In this document: positions 23,834 to 31,634 of the stretch, piece after piece
Numbering within the stretch: the first letter of the stretch is position 1
Layout: each line of letters starts with the position of its first letter
Source: a virus
Virus record (IMG/VR): IMGVR_UViG_3300022072_000008
Span: 1 to 63,709 of that record
Strand: one strand, 5' to 3'
Length of the DNA stretch: 63,709 nucleotides
Translations under genes and position numbers: made by a program
Notes under the pieces: model-generated
The model's database searches: none
What the model saw: the letters and a program-made list of their open reading frames with translations, nothing else
What the model was told of the DNA's origin: nothing

Positions 23834-24022
23834 CTAGTTAATATTATGACGACGGTTGTACACTTCTTCGCGGTCGATAATGATCTCAGGAGGGGCTTCA
23901 AAACTGAGGCGTATCTGCCCGTTTTTCTGTCCTTGTAATACGGTAACTTTTATTAAGCCCGTGTCAGTTTGGATAAATACTCGCTGCATCTCATTACGCG
24001 TTAATACCAAATTGCCGTTCAT
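23834..24022 (-). CDS. csrA: CsrA/RsmA-family translational regulator
   Basis: A 62-residue protein, the same size as bacterial CsrA. NLVLTRN at the N-terminus, VTVLQGQKNGQIRLSFEAPP in the middle and IIIDREEVYNRR at the end match CsrA strands 1, 3-4 and 5 and the helix, including the RNA-contacting Leu4/Arg6 region and the Arg of REE-Y. The usual second Arg after LTR is Asn. ATG 24022 follows AAAGGAC; an upstream frame start overlaps the polymerase and lacks a site. It should bind A-GGA motifs in mRNA leaders and could retune host or phage translation. Directly downstream of the polymerase gene. Confidence 0.85.
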   Translation of the reverse strand: MNGNLVLTRNEMQRVFIQTDTGLIKVTVLQGQKNGQIRLSFEAPPEIIIDREEVYNRRHNIN

Positions 24023-24035
24023 TGTAAAATGTCCT

Positions 24036-25883
24036 TTATTTACTGTAGTTGTCCGCATAGCCGCCTTCTGCGTCTAAGGGTAAAGCGGAGGCCCAGACAG
24101 GGGGAGTACGCATAATGTCGTACATCTTATTTATCGTCTGGTCTGGGTTGGCTTGTGAAGCTATGCCCACAAGTTCATCGTGAACCTGCAATACGATACG
24201 CCCACCAATGCTGGTGAGGTAATCGTCAGCTGCAAGCATCTGATCTGTGACTACGATGCGAGCAAGAGCCTGTGTGATGTTTTCACACAGCTTGCCGCCG
24301 TAGATCTTAGTCTTGTGTCTGCCCGAGCCATACACGGTCTCTCGTCCCTCAGTCCGTAGGTCTGGGTAACGAAGGTACATGCCATTGGGCAGTTTAATTT
24401 TTTGGTACTGAATAATAAGAGGGCCGAACGCGAAGTTAGCATGCTTGTTCTGCATTGCTGTGCACGCGTTTTGGCAACGCTTCCAGTACTCTGTAATGCG
24501 TGAGTTGGCGGATCTATACAGATCGACAATGCCTTGCACTTCGTGTTGTTCAAGACTCACTGGTGGTCCAAGCGCACCCATCTTGAGGGTGTCTCTAAAC
24601 TTGTCAGCGCCCATGCCATAGCCTAAGCCAAGCACTGCACACTTCCCAAGGAAGCGTTCGGCATTGTCCACGCCTTTGATAATAGGGCGGTGGTATATTT
24701 TGCTGGCGAAGTCGCAATAGACATCGCCTTTTGCATTAAACACATCGAGCATTGATCGCTGGTCAGCGAGCCATGCCAACATCCTGGCCTCAATGTTGGA
24801 GCTGTCTGCGACATACACAAGGCTGCCTTTGGGAGCACACAGTGACTTACGTAACTCACTACCTCGTTTAAGGTTCTGTAAGTTAAGCTTCTCACCGCCG
24901 CTGTAGCGGCCAGTGTGTGCACCATAGTAGTTTAAAGCTGCAGGTATAAGACCACGGCACCGATCAGCAGTAAGCAGAAGCCTGTCTGCCCGAGTAACTT
25001 CGCCGGTTGATTTAACCGCTTTACGAGCCGTCCAGATAGGCTCGTAATCAGAGTTATCGCGCTGGAGTTTTTGAAAGCCGAGATCGGTTTTACCAAGCGC
25101 ATGCGTAGGCTTACCTGTAGTAGGAGAAATCTTACTCGGCACTTTAACTTTAAAAAGTGTAAGTAGCTCAGCAAACTGTTTATTTGAGGAGAATATTTTT
25201 GGGTCTTCATAGACTGTTTCCAACTGATCAGTGATGAAAGTCAATCCATGTTCGATGAGCGCTGTGCGTTGCTCAGCGGAGATAGCAGCGTGCGCAGCAA
25301 CTCTCTCCCTATCCAATACTATCGCGGGTTCTACAAACATCTTAGTAGTAAGATGAATGAGATCCTGCTCGCTTTGAGGGAAGTGGCCGATCATCTGCTG
25401 GTAGCAATGATAGGTGAGGTGAGTGTCTTGTATACAGTAGCCTTTAATCAACTGCGAAAGCGCATCGTCGAAGTCTAGGATGCCTTTGCTGTCTGCTAGC
25501 TCATCACCTTTACGCATTGTGTCATCGTCTGGGAACAGACGGATGCACAACTCTTTAAGAGAGGCCGACTCAAAGGGGAAAAGAGCCTTGGCCATTGATC
25601 GTGTGTCTGCATAACGCGTTGGGTATAGCCCATAGTGGTGGTGCAGAATGAATGCGTCGAACTTAGTGTTCTGGCATATCAGTGTGCAAGGCTCATCGAG
25701 CGCCGCGCGCAGTGCCGATGCCATAGCATCGCCTGTAAAGTATAAAGGGGCACCATCGTTGATCTGAATAGACACGCCGTGCGCTTTGAAGCGCTCGTCG
25801 GTGACGTATTCGATGGTGTTCATCTTGCGAAGAGTGTAATCCTTGTCGTAGTAAGTCTCGAAGTCTAATGTAACGAGTTTCAT
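24036..25883 (-). CDS. Family A DNA polymerase with 3'-5' exonuclease
   Basis: A 615-residue protein. The exonuclease domain has LDFET (D7, E9) and later DEDD-type residues (CQNTKFDAFIL). The polymerase domain has motif A around residues 355-370 (DSSNIEARMLAW), the O-helix region at ~405-425 and motif C HDELVG (568-573). No 5'-3' exonuclease domain is present, as in T7 and many marine podovirus enzymes. Main replicative polymerase of the phage. Confidence 0.93.
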   Translation of the reverse strand: MKLVTLDFETYYDKDYTLRKMNTIEYVTDERFKAHGVSIQINDGAPLYFTGDAMASALRAALDEPCTLICQNTKFDAFILHHHYGLYPTRYADTRSMAKALFPFESASLKELCIRLFPDDDTMRKGDELADSKGILDFDDALSQLIKGYCIQDTHLTYHCYQQMIGHFPQSEQDLIHLTTKMFVEPAIVLDRERVAAHAAISAEQRTALIEHGLTFITDQLETVYEDPKIFSSNKQFAELLTLFKVKVPSKISPTTGKPTHALGKTDLGFQKLQRDNSDYEPIWTARKAVKSTGEVTRADRLLLTADRCRGLIPAALNYYGAHTGRYSGGEKLNLQNLKRGSELRKSLCAPKGSLVYVADSSNIEARMLAWLADQRSMLDVFNAKGDVYCDFASKIYHRPIIKGVDNAERFLGKCAVLGLGYGMGADKFRDTLKMGALGPPVSLEQHEVQGIVDLYRSANSRITEYWKRCQNACTAMQNKHANFAFGPLIIQYQKIKLPNGMYLRYPDLRTEGRETVYGSGRHKTKIYGGKLCENITQALARIVVTDQMLAADDYLTSIGGRIVLQVHDELVGIASQANPDQTINKMYDIMRTPPVWASALPLDAEGGYADNYSK

Positions 25884-25910
25884 GTTTTGTCTTCCATGAG
25901 ATGAGAGGGT

Positions 25911-26117
25911 TTATTCTAATTCTTGCTCTGGTGCACCAGCCATTGGCCGCTGCTCGATGGTGAATGGCTGGTTAGCCAATCGTAATCGGTCTAATAGTGT
26001 TTGTTTATTGATGCGTTTCCCGCCGGGCAATGCCATAACATTAGGTTGTCCGGGTATTTCAGGGATGATGCACCCGTTAGTGCGGATGCAGTAGTACAAT
26101 TCATACCCGGGTTTCAT
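25911..26117 (-). CDS. Small protein upstream of DNA polymerase
   Basis: A 68-residue protein (MKPGYELYYCIRTNGCIIPE ... GKRINKQTLLDRLRLANQPF). The ATG touches a weak dispersed element directly (GCCATT-ATG), so no ribosome site is present. A stronger copy lies 33 bases farther upstream. No domain recognised; first gene of the polymerase-csrA transcript. Confidence 0.6.
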   Translation of the reverse strand: MKPGYELYYCIRTNGCIIPEIPGQPNVMALPGGKRINKQTLLDRLRLANQPFTIEQRPMAGAPEQELE

Positions 26118-26165
26118 AATGGCTCTGCTTATATGTTGTCAGAGACTAGTATAAGCTGTGCTTAT
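26118..26165 (-). promoter_or_regulatory. Paired dispersed elements in front of gene 26117
   Basis: 26151-26165 is a perfect-arm copy (ATAAGC TGT GCTTAT). 26118-26132 is a degenerate copy with one good arm (AATGGC TCT GCTTAT on the + strand). They start 33 bases apart, the same spacing as the pair at 34119-34166. Confidence 0.55.
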
Positions 26166-26182
26166 GTAATAAGGCAATGCCG

Positions 26183-26488
26183 TTAGGCATATTTTGTGTT
26201 GGATGCGAAGAATTCCATGCCTGCTTGATGGGAAACTAACTCGACTCCTGGCTTTTCCCAAAAGGCGTCGTGCAAAGCAGCGTTCCAGAAAGTTTTTACA
26301 GTGTCAGACACTGGTACGTCACGGTCCATGTAAGCACCGTCAAACTGCACATCAAACACTACATCGAAACCGTCGATGAGCTTTTCGTATCTGAGTACAT
26401 GTTTGCCAATAACAATCTCAATTGTATTACCTAGAGGCATAGTGACGTGTTCGGATATTTTAATCAGGTTAAGATCAAAAAGATTCAT
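26183..26488 (-). CDS. Small protein, unknown function
   Basis: A 101-residue protein (MNLFDLNLIKISEHVTMPLG ... LVSHQAGMEFFASNTKYA) with alternating beta-type hydrophobics and AGGAG before the ATG. No family recognised. Starts 9 bases after the gene at 26498. Confidence 0.6.
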   Translation of the reverse strand: MNLFDLNLIKISEHVTMPLGNTIEIVIGKHVLRYEKLIDGFDVVFDVQFDGAYMDRDVPVSDTVKTFWNAALHDAFWEKPGVELVSHQAGMEFFASNTKYA

Positions 26489-26497
26489 GAGGTTCTC

Positions 26498-26623
26498 CTA
26501 CCAGTGAGTTTGGAATTTTGATAAATCATTAGATAGCATTTTTTCGTACATCAGATCTTCGTCTTCAGCAAAATGCCAGTGGGATAATAAGTTATTAAGT
26601 TGTTGAGTTTTTTTGGTGCGCAT
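26498..26623 (-). CDS. 41-residue protein, unknown function
   Basis: GGAG precedes ATG 26623; the frame ends TAG at 26498-26500. The product starts MRTKKTQQLNNLLSHWHFAE and ends KFQTHW. Acidic centre (AEDEDLMYEKML). Tight spacing with the next gene and a good ribosome site support it. Confidence 0.55.
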   Translation of the reverse strand: MRTKKTQQLNNLLSHWHFAEDEDLMYEKMLSNDLSKFQTHW

Positions 26624-26660
26624 AATAGTTCTCCATAAATATGCAACGCCTTGGACAATT

Positions 26661-26870
26661 TTACAATTGGTCGCTAGGCATGTGGATATGACTACAAGCT
26701 GAACGACGATTTGCAGCAGTGGTTAATGTGGGTTGCAAAGTGCAAGATGCGCTAGTGCGTAAAGGTATTAATTGAGACATACGGTCTGTAAAGACAATGT
26801 GCCAGCTCCAGATGTTTTCTGACATCCAATGCAGTTTTTTACACCGCATTTTGCTTAGGTTAAATAACAT
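26661..26870 (-). CDS. Small Trp-rich protein (paralogue of gene at 13531)
   Basis: A 69-residue frame from ATG 26870 behind GGAG. HWMSENIWSWHIVFTD parallels AWMQEECWEWHLIHTD in the gene at 13531. The C-terminal half (CTLQPTLTTAANRRSACSHI) is not conserved between them. Function unknown. Confidence 0.45.
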   Translation of the reverse strand: MLFNLSKMRCKKLHWMSENIWSWHIVFTDRMSQLIPLRTSASCTLQPTLTTAANRRSACSHIHMPSDQL

Positions 26871-26894
26871 GATTAACTCCATTTATTAATGTTG

Positions 26895-27113
26895 TCAGAA
26901 GACGAGATTGTCCTCTGACTTTTGGCGAAGAGCGTCGACTATATCGAGCGCTACCCCTATATTACGTTCGTCTTCAGGCTCTCTTAGCCTAAATGCGTAC
27001 GCTACAATCTGTAATTGAGCGATGTCGTCGTCAGTGAGCACTGATTGCGAGTAGTAACTACCCTCAAGGGCGTCGACTATTGCGAAATATTCATGTGCTT
27101 TGACAAAACGCAT
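26895..27113 (-). CDS. Small acidic helical protein, unknown function
   Basis: A 72-residue protein (MRFVKAHEYFAIVDALEGSY ... NIGVALDIVDALRQKSEDNL). Helix-rich, no family recognised. It starts 5 bases after the stop of the upstream cell-wall hydrolase gene, so it is likely cotranscribed with it. Confidence 0.55.
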   Translation of the reverse strand: MRFVKAHEYFAIVDALEGSYYSQSVLTDDDIAQLQIVAYAFRLREPEDERNIGVALDIVDALRQKSEDNLVF

Positions 27114-27118
27114 CGTGA

Positions 27119-27514
27119 TTACCTATAAAACTTATGAGTGCCGATGGTGGCTACTGATTCAAGCGTGCTAGCCCAACTTGGACTAACGTAATGCGCATGA
27201 TAATGCGTAGCTCCATCGACAAGATCCGGAAAATCCGGGGTTAATACTAACGAAGCAACTTGATTTGCTTCTAGCCACGCATTAGCGTCGCGTGGTGAGT
27301 CAGACAAACCGTCACACCACCAAGAAAATTGGCAAAGATGCAATCTTCCGGGGTATTTATTGTGGTAAACAACATCACACACACTATTAGGATAGTGCGG
27401 TGAGCTGACTCTGTTCATTACAACTTGAGCGACGGCCACTTGCTCTATGAGAGGTTGTGACCTTGCTTCAAAGTAAATATTCTGCGCAAGGCAGAACAAG
27501 GCTTCTACAATCAT
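27119..27514 (-). CDS. SleB-type cell wall hydrolase
   Basis: A 131-residue protein. CLAQNIYFEARSQPLIEQVA (with the catalytic-type Glu in YFEAR), VAQVVMNRV, YPNSVCDVVY, CQFSWWCDG and GATHYHAHYVSPSWA...GTHKFYR are the order of motifs in the hydrolase_2/SleB family, which cuts peptidoglycan glycan strands. No signal peptide seen. Unusually it is in the leftward early block, far from the M15 endolysin. It overlaps the DNA-binding gene upstream by 4 bases. Confidence 0.85.
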   Translation of the reverse strand: MIVEALFCLAQNIYFEARSQPLIEQVAVAQVVMNRVSSPHYPNSVCDVVYHNKYPGRLHLCQFSWWCDGLSDSPRDANAWLEANQVASLVLTPDFPDLVDGATHYHAHYVSPSWASTLESVATIGTHKFYR

Positions 27515-27837
27515 GCGGCTTGTTTAACTCCTAATAGCTTTTGGGTAAACCAAGACAGCTTGTTTAACGTGACGATTTGATGTCGACCGCTGTAATTGTA
27601 GGTTTGGGATACTAATACAGGCGTTGCAGGACCGAGCGTTTTAACTGTAACGGGTCTGCCTCTGCGAGCACGGATTGGTTTGCCTGCATCAAGTTTTTTC
27701 TTGATACTGTATTTGCGCATCGAGCAAGCTGGGCTTGTACGTTTTAACTTTTTAGCAACTTGCGCTATTGGCAGATCGCTGTTCATTAAAAAATTAGTAT
27801 CTTTTTTGGTCCAGGTTTTATTACTTTTAGTTTTCAC
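27511..27837 (-). CDS. Homeodomain-like DNA-binding protein
   Basis: A 108-residue basic protein. TWTKKDTNFLMNSDLPIAQV-AKKLKRTSPACSMRKYSIKK fits a Myb/SANT-like helix-turn-helix (residues ~8-50), followed by an Arg-rich linker (RARRGRP). GTG start at 27837 behind GAGG, overlapping the previous stop (GTGA). Probably a phage transcription or DNA-architectural factor. Confidence 0.6.
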   Translation of the reverse strand: MKTKSNKTWTKKDTNFLMNSDLPIAQVAKKLKRTSPACSMRKYSIKKKLDAGKPIRARRGRPVTVKTLGPATPVLVSQTYNYSGRHQIVTLNKLSWFTQKLLGVKQAA

Positions 27838-28079
27838 TTTGCTACCTCATTAGCTGTGCTTATATTAACATCTTTATTGATGCTGTTTACTTCTTGTAAT
27901 TCGTTGAGTTTTTGTGCCATGGTGTTGTACAACACGTACATGGCGGTTAATGCAGCCATATTACTGCCTGAGCCTGTGCTATGGCCTTGGTATTCAGCGT
28001 TAATAAGGTCATTGCCGTATTTTAAAGCTTCGTTGATCGTTGCTCGTTCGCTGAACATTCCTACTTTTTCGTAAGTCAT
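27834..28079 (-). CDS. Small helical protein, unknown function
   Basis: An 81-residue protein (MTYEKVGMFSERATINEALK ... AMYVLYNTMAQKLNELQEVN). Its last codons (I-S-T-A-N-E-V-A-K) encode a dispersed ATAAGC element that lies just before the next gene. Overlaps neighbours by 4 bases on both sides. Confidence 0.6.
   Translation of the reverse strand: MTYEKVGMFSERATINEALKYGNDLINAEYQGHSTGSGSNMAALTAMYVLYNTMAQKLNELQEVNSINKDVNISTANEVAK
27849..27863 (-). promoter_or_regulatory. Dispersed element at the end of gene 28079
   Basis: Read leftward: ATAAGC ACA GCTAAT, in the 3' end of one gene and 11 bases before the GTG of the next. GCTAAT faces the downstream gene. Confidence 0.55.
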
Positions 28080-28351
28080 ACGTTTTTCTCCGCAATATAG
28101 TTTTGGAGGAATTGGATAAGGTCACCCGCCGCCTCCTCGGGTAGATAGACTTTGGAGGTATCTATATAACTTCTCTGCAGTGTCCCAAAAGAAACCTCTA
28201 CATGACGTATCGTTAGCCCGTTTTTGTCGATGGCTCCTTCTAGGAGGTCTAGCTTTTGATAGGCCTTTGAGTACTCTGCATTTATCTTGCGTTGCTGTTT
28301 GATTTTTTCAGCAAGCGCTAAGACTTCATCGTCTGTTGTTGGTTTACTCAT
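28076..28351 (-). CDS. Small protein with coiled-coil start, unknown function
   Basis: A 91-residue protein (TTDDEVLALAEKIKQQRKIN ... YLPEEAAGDLIQFLQNYIAE). Likely helix, beta strand, helix. AAGGAGG precedes the ATG. No family recognised. Confidence 0.55.
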   Translation of the reverse strand: MSKPTTDDEVLALAEKIKQQRKINAEYSKAYQKLDLLEGAIDKNGLTIRHVEVSFGTLQRSYIDTSKVYLPEEAAGDLIQFLQNYIAEKNV

Positions 28352-28360
28352 AAGTCCTCC

Positions 28361-28630
28361 TTAATCGTTAGTATGTTTGTTCATCCAATCGCGCTGGTGT
28401 TGACTGATTTCGTATTTGTCTTCGTTTTCGTCTTCCTCTTCTTCGTCTTCGGGGTCATCCATACTGGTTTCCCCACATTTCTGATCCATAATCGAAATAA
28501 TGTCTTCTCGGTATTCGCAGATATACTCGTCAAAAGACAGTGGAATGTCTCCGTTATCAATAGTTTCATCATGGTAAAAGTCGTAATGCTCACTCATGAC
28601 AATTTTAATTTGTTGTACTAAGGCTGACAT
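28361..28630 (-). CDS. Acidic small protein, paralogue of gene at 19464
   Basis: An 89-residue protein. MSEHYDFYHDETIDNGDIPL-SFDEYICEYRE is shared with the 53-residue protein at 19464-19625. The C-terminus is a long acidic run (DDPEDEEEEDENEDK) followed by YEISQHQRDWMNKH. The acidic tail suggests a DNA-mimic or protein-binding role, but this is only a possibility. Confidence 0.65.
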   Translation of the reverse strand: MSALVQQIKIVMSEHYDFYHDETIDNGDIPLSFDEYICEYREDIISIMDQKCGETSMDDPEDEEEEDENEDKYEISQHQRDWMNKHTND

Positions 28631-28641
28631 TTGTATTCTCC

Positions 28642-29655
28642 TTATTTATAACTGGTCCAAGGTGGCATGTACCAATGATCTACTGGATGATCATTGGCCA
28701 TTGGGGTTGTGATTAGGTCTAACTTCTGGTCGATCTGCTCACGCAGCTCCTGAACAGTGACACCATAATCTTCTAGGATCTCAGCTACTTCTACTGGGTG
28801 CTCTTCGCAAAGATCTAGCATGTCGTATGCGCCTCTGTCGTAATAATTGTAATCGTCGAAAGAGTAGTCGTTGTCTGTAACGTCGCGCGATGTTGGGAGT
28901 GCTTCCCAATCAATTTGTAATAGACGAGCGAGTAACTTTTCTGCAAAGCCTACGTCTTGCGTTTCTTTGATGGTGTGTTGTGACCAGTAGCCAACGGACA
29001 AGTTGGTACACTCTGGGATCATGTGGGTGTAGTTCGCTGAGTCAGTGAACACACCGGTGTCGCAAGGCTTGAACTTGAATCCTGGTGTAATGTTGAGCTC
29101 GTTGCTCAATGCTTGTGCGAACTCGTCTGATGCACACCGTGTGCCTTGGTGTGTGATGACATCTTCGTAGTAGTGACGATCGAACGCTACGCATCTTCGT
29201 AGGCCAAGTGCCATGAGATACTCATAGTTATCTTTTGCTGAAGCACTTGATCCGAGCCCACCGACTTCTTCGTCACGGTGGAAGGCATAAAGTCCAGGGA
29301 CTTTGGCTTCGATCATGGCGAGCATAAACCATATGCCTGTGCCGTCGTCAGCACCGAGCTGTGACTTGTGATCTGTAAACAGATGGTTGGTCATAGGGTC
29401 GATGACTAACTTATTTTTGTAGTCTGCATGAGGCTTGGGATGGACAGTGTCGGTGTGACAACTGAACATTGTAGTCGACTTGTCCATGGACACTTCGACA
29501 AACACATTGCCGTAGGCATCCATGCGTGCACCTTCTAAGGATAGTAGGTTGTTGGTTACCCAATCTTCCTCAGTTTGTGAACCTGATGGGCGTTGTATTT
29601 CAAGAATGTTAAATAATTTCTGAACGTCGTTCGCTGGGGTTGTGATAGCTAACAT
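28642..29655 (-). CDS. M20/M28-type zinc metallopeptidase
   Basis: A 337-residue protein. It has a full co-catalytic di-zinc set: H67-x-D69 (SCHTDTVHP), D103 (LGADDGTG), E129-E130 (HRDEEVGG), D159 (VAFDRH) and H227 (GYWSQHTI), in the order seen in M20/M28 peptidases (peptidase T, carboxypeptidase-like). DTGVFTDSANYTHMIPECTN also matches the family. The C-terminal ~90 residues are acidic and specific to this protein. No signal peptide, so it acts in the cytoplasm. Phage copies are uncommon. It lies 10 bases downstream of the 640-residue repeat protein and is probably its partner. Confidence 0.8.
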   Translation of the reverse strand: MLAITTPANDVQKLFNILEIQRPSGSQTEEDWVTNNLLSLEGARMDAYGNVFVEVSMDKSTTMFSCHTDTVHPKPHADYKNKLVIDPMTNHLFTDHKSQLGADDGTGIWFMLAMIEAKVPGLYAFHRDEEVGGLGSSASAKDNYEYLMALGLRRCVAFDRHYYEDVITHQGTRCASDEFAQALSNELNITPGFKFKPCDTGVFTDSANYTHMIPECTNLSVGYWSQHTIKETQDVGFAEKLLARLLQIDWEALPTSRDVTDNDYSFDDYNYYDRGAYDMLDLCEEHPVEVAEILEDYGVTVQELREQIDQKLDLITTPMANDHPVDHWYMPPWTSYK

Positions 29656-29665
29656 GTAATTCTCC

Positions 29666-31588
29666 TTATGCTGCTGTTTCTAGGGTGATAGGGGTAGTAG
29701 TTTCTAGTAACGAGTAATTGCCTACTTCGTCACAAACAAGGTGGCTGGTCCAGTAGTAGTCGCCGTTTATTTCTGAGGCTAAACATGTGGGGATACTTTG
29801 CTGGTGGTACTTAGAGTAGACAACTTCGTCATCTGGGAACCAATCTGTTGTGCCATCGTCCATGGTGATTAGCTCAGCGTCATCTTCTATGAGGTAATGA
29901 CCTAAATGATCGCTGTGAACTGCATACTCGTCACTAACATGCAGACCGTTGCCTATGTATGAGGCTTCGTCTTGATGAATGTACTCGTCTGATACATCAC
30001 ATGTGACTAAGTCATCTGTGTGGTAATACTCATCGGTTATATGGCATTTGTAGATGCTGTAGAATTGCAACGTGTTGTCGGTATGTCTGTACCATTCACC
30101 CATAGAGTCTATAAAAATAGCATCGTCATGATGGATGTATCGGTCATGACTATTACCGCAATACGCATGCACAAAATCATTGTCTAGGCAGCATTCGCAG
30201 ACGTCGCCAACGTCATCTACATAAGTTGCTTCGCTGTCATGATCTTGTTCGCAGTTAGCACACGTTTCCTTGCAGCTTTGGCACACGCCAGTTTGGTAAT
30301 TGGCGGTCATTTCACCGTAATTTTCTTCGCAGATGCGTAAGCAATCATCCATGTCGTCAACTGGCAGATTGCCGCTGTCGATGTATGGGCAGACAAAGGC
30401 TGCGCCATCGTTGATTGGTATACGTTCTATCGTTTGTCCTACTAAGGCATAGCTGTTATGGGTGAAACCTGCGTCTTCTAATCTACTTCGCAATTCACTA
30501 CGCGCGTTGTCCATTGCGTCGGTGTTGTGGTAAATCTCGACATATGATTGTGTGGACTGTACAACAAGTGAACGTGCTGGAATAAGTCCGTTCGGTAGTT
30601 CGATATAAGCTACTTCGATGTCGCCATTAGCTAAGATGCTAACGGGCAATCGACCGGTAGAAGCTGAACCGTCGTACCAGTCTATGGGGTGCGACATACA
30701 AGAACTTGGTCCACGTAAGTAGACGTTGGTGAATTCTTTGATGGTTTTTGCAAACTTTAGCTGCACAGTTTGGTCGCCGTTCTCAATAGCCACGCATCTG
30801 CGTACTTGATCGGAGTCAAGGTCTAAGAACTTGTTAAGGTAGCGACCGGGCTTAGTTCTGATCTGACGATCAGACTCACGGTAGCTGGGGTCAATAGGTT
30901 GAAAGGCTACTTGTCCAGGTTCTTGGGCAGAGTAATGAGGAAAGGTAAGCGGGGCGACATGATTGCTGATAAAGAAATCTTCGGTGCAGAAGCTAGGGAA
31001 GGTGCGTTGCGCCTTGAACGTTGCTGGTGCAAAGTGGCGAGCGAACTCGCGTTTGAACCAGAACGAATCTTGTATTTCTTCTGGACTCAATAGAAGTCTG
31101 CGAATGATGTGATTGACCTTGCTCGCTGTGCCTTGGTCGATGGCCGATTGGTTGTGAAGAACTAAGTTCCTAAACCAACAGCTGTAGTTGGGCAAAAACT
31201 TATTAAGTTCTTGCTCGCTGCGAATGTGCCGAGGCACATTGAACAGGTGCAGGTCGATGTTGCCTACATACTCCCAACCACTGTCAATTGCAGATTGGAA
31301 TTTTTCGTGGTCATCGTGATAACTCATTGCAAACGGCACATCTAAGCGGTCAGGATTGTAAACAATAAATTTACTGTTCTTTTCAAGTACGTCGCCTGCG
31401 TCAACGCTGTATAACTGACCTTTATGCAGATCAGACAATGGCCATATTTGCATAGGGCCCATTGTGGTCAAGTCCATTGTGGTAGTAATGGTGTGGTTGT
31501 TTTCTGCTCTGACAATTGTATTGTCGACTAAGAAAAACAAAGACACTGCATAGTCTTTAACAAAGTACTGTGGTGTGTGATAGGACAT
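29666..31588 (-). CDS. 640-residue Cys/His/Asp-rich repeat protein, unknown function
   Basis: The N-terminal ~410 residues are an unrecognised globular region (GPSSCMSHPIDWYDGSASTG, GRLPVSILANGDIEVAYIEL). The next ~60 residues are Cys-rich (CQSCKETCANCEQD, CECC), which fits zinc binding. The last ~170 residues hold short units such as RYIHHDDAIFI, YYHTDDLVTC, YIHQDEASYI and YAVHSDHLGHYLIEDDAEL. Function unknown. GGAG precedes the ATG and a dispersed element lies 17 bases farther up. Confidence 0.7.
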   Translation of the reverse strand: MSYHTPQYFVKDYAVSLFFLVDNTIVRAENNHTITTTMDLTTMGPMQIWPLSDLHKGQLYSVDAGDVLEKNSKFIVYNPDRLDVPFAMSYHDDHEKFQSAIDSGWEYVGNIDLHLFNVPRHIRSEQELNKFLPNYSCWFRNLVLHNQSAIDQGTASKVNHIIRRLLLSPEEIQDSFWFKREFARHFAPATFKAQRTFPSFCTEDFFISNHVAPLTFPHYSAQEPGQVAFQPIDPSYRESDRQIRTKPGRYLNKFLDLDSDQVRRCVAIENGDQTVQLKFAKTIKEFTNVYLRGPSSCMSHPIDWYDGSASTGRLPVSILANGDIEVAYIELPNGLIPARSLVVQSTQSYVEIYHNTDAMDNARSELRSRLEDAGFTHNSYALVGQTIERIPINDGAAFVCPYIDSGNLPVDDMDDCLRICEENYGEMTANYQTGVCQSCKETCANCEQDHDSEATYVDDVGDVCECCLDNDFVHAYCGNSHDRYIHHDDAIFIDSMGEWYRHTDNTLQFYSIYKCHITDEYYHTDDLVTCDVSDEYIHQDEASYIGNGLHVSDEYAVHSDHLGHYLIEDDAELITMDDGTTDWFPDDEVVYSKYHQQSIPTCLASEINGDYYWTSHLVCDEVGNYSLLETTTPITLETAA

Positions 31589-31604
31589 AAGATAACTCCA
31601 TTTG

Positions 31605-31619
31605 ATTAGCTGTGCTTAT
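31605..31619 (-). promoter_or_regulatory. Dispersed element in front of gene 31588
   Basis: Read leftward: ATAAGC ACA GCTAAT, 16 bases before the ATG with a GGAG between, so this copy would give a short normal leader. Confidence 0.6.
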
Positions 31620-31634
31620 AACAACAAGCACTGG

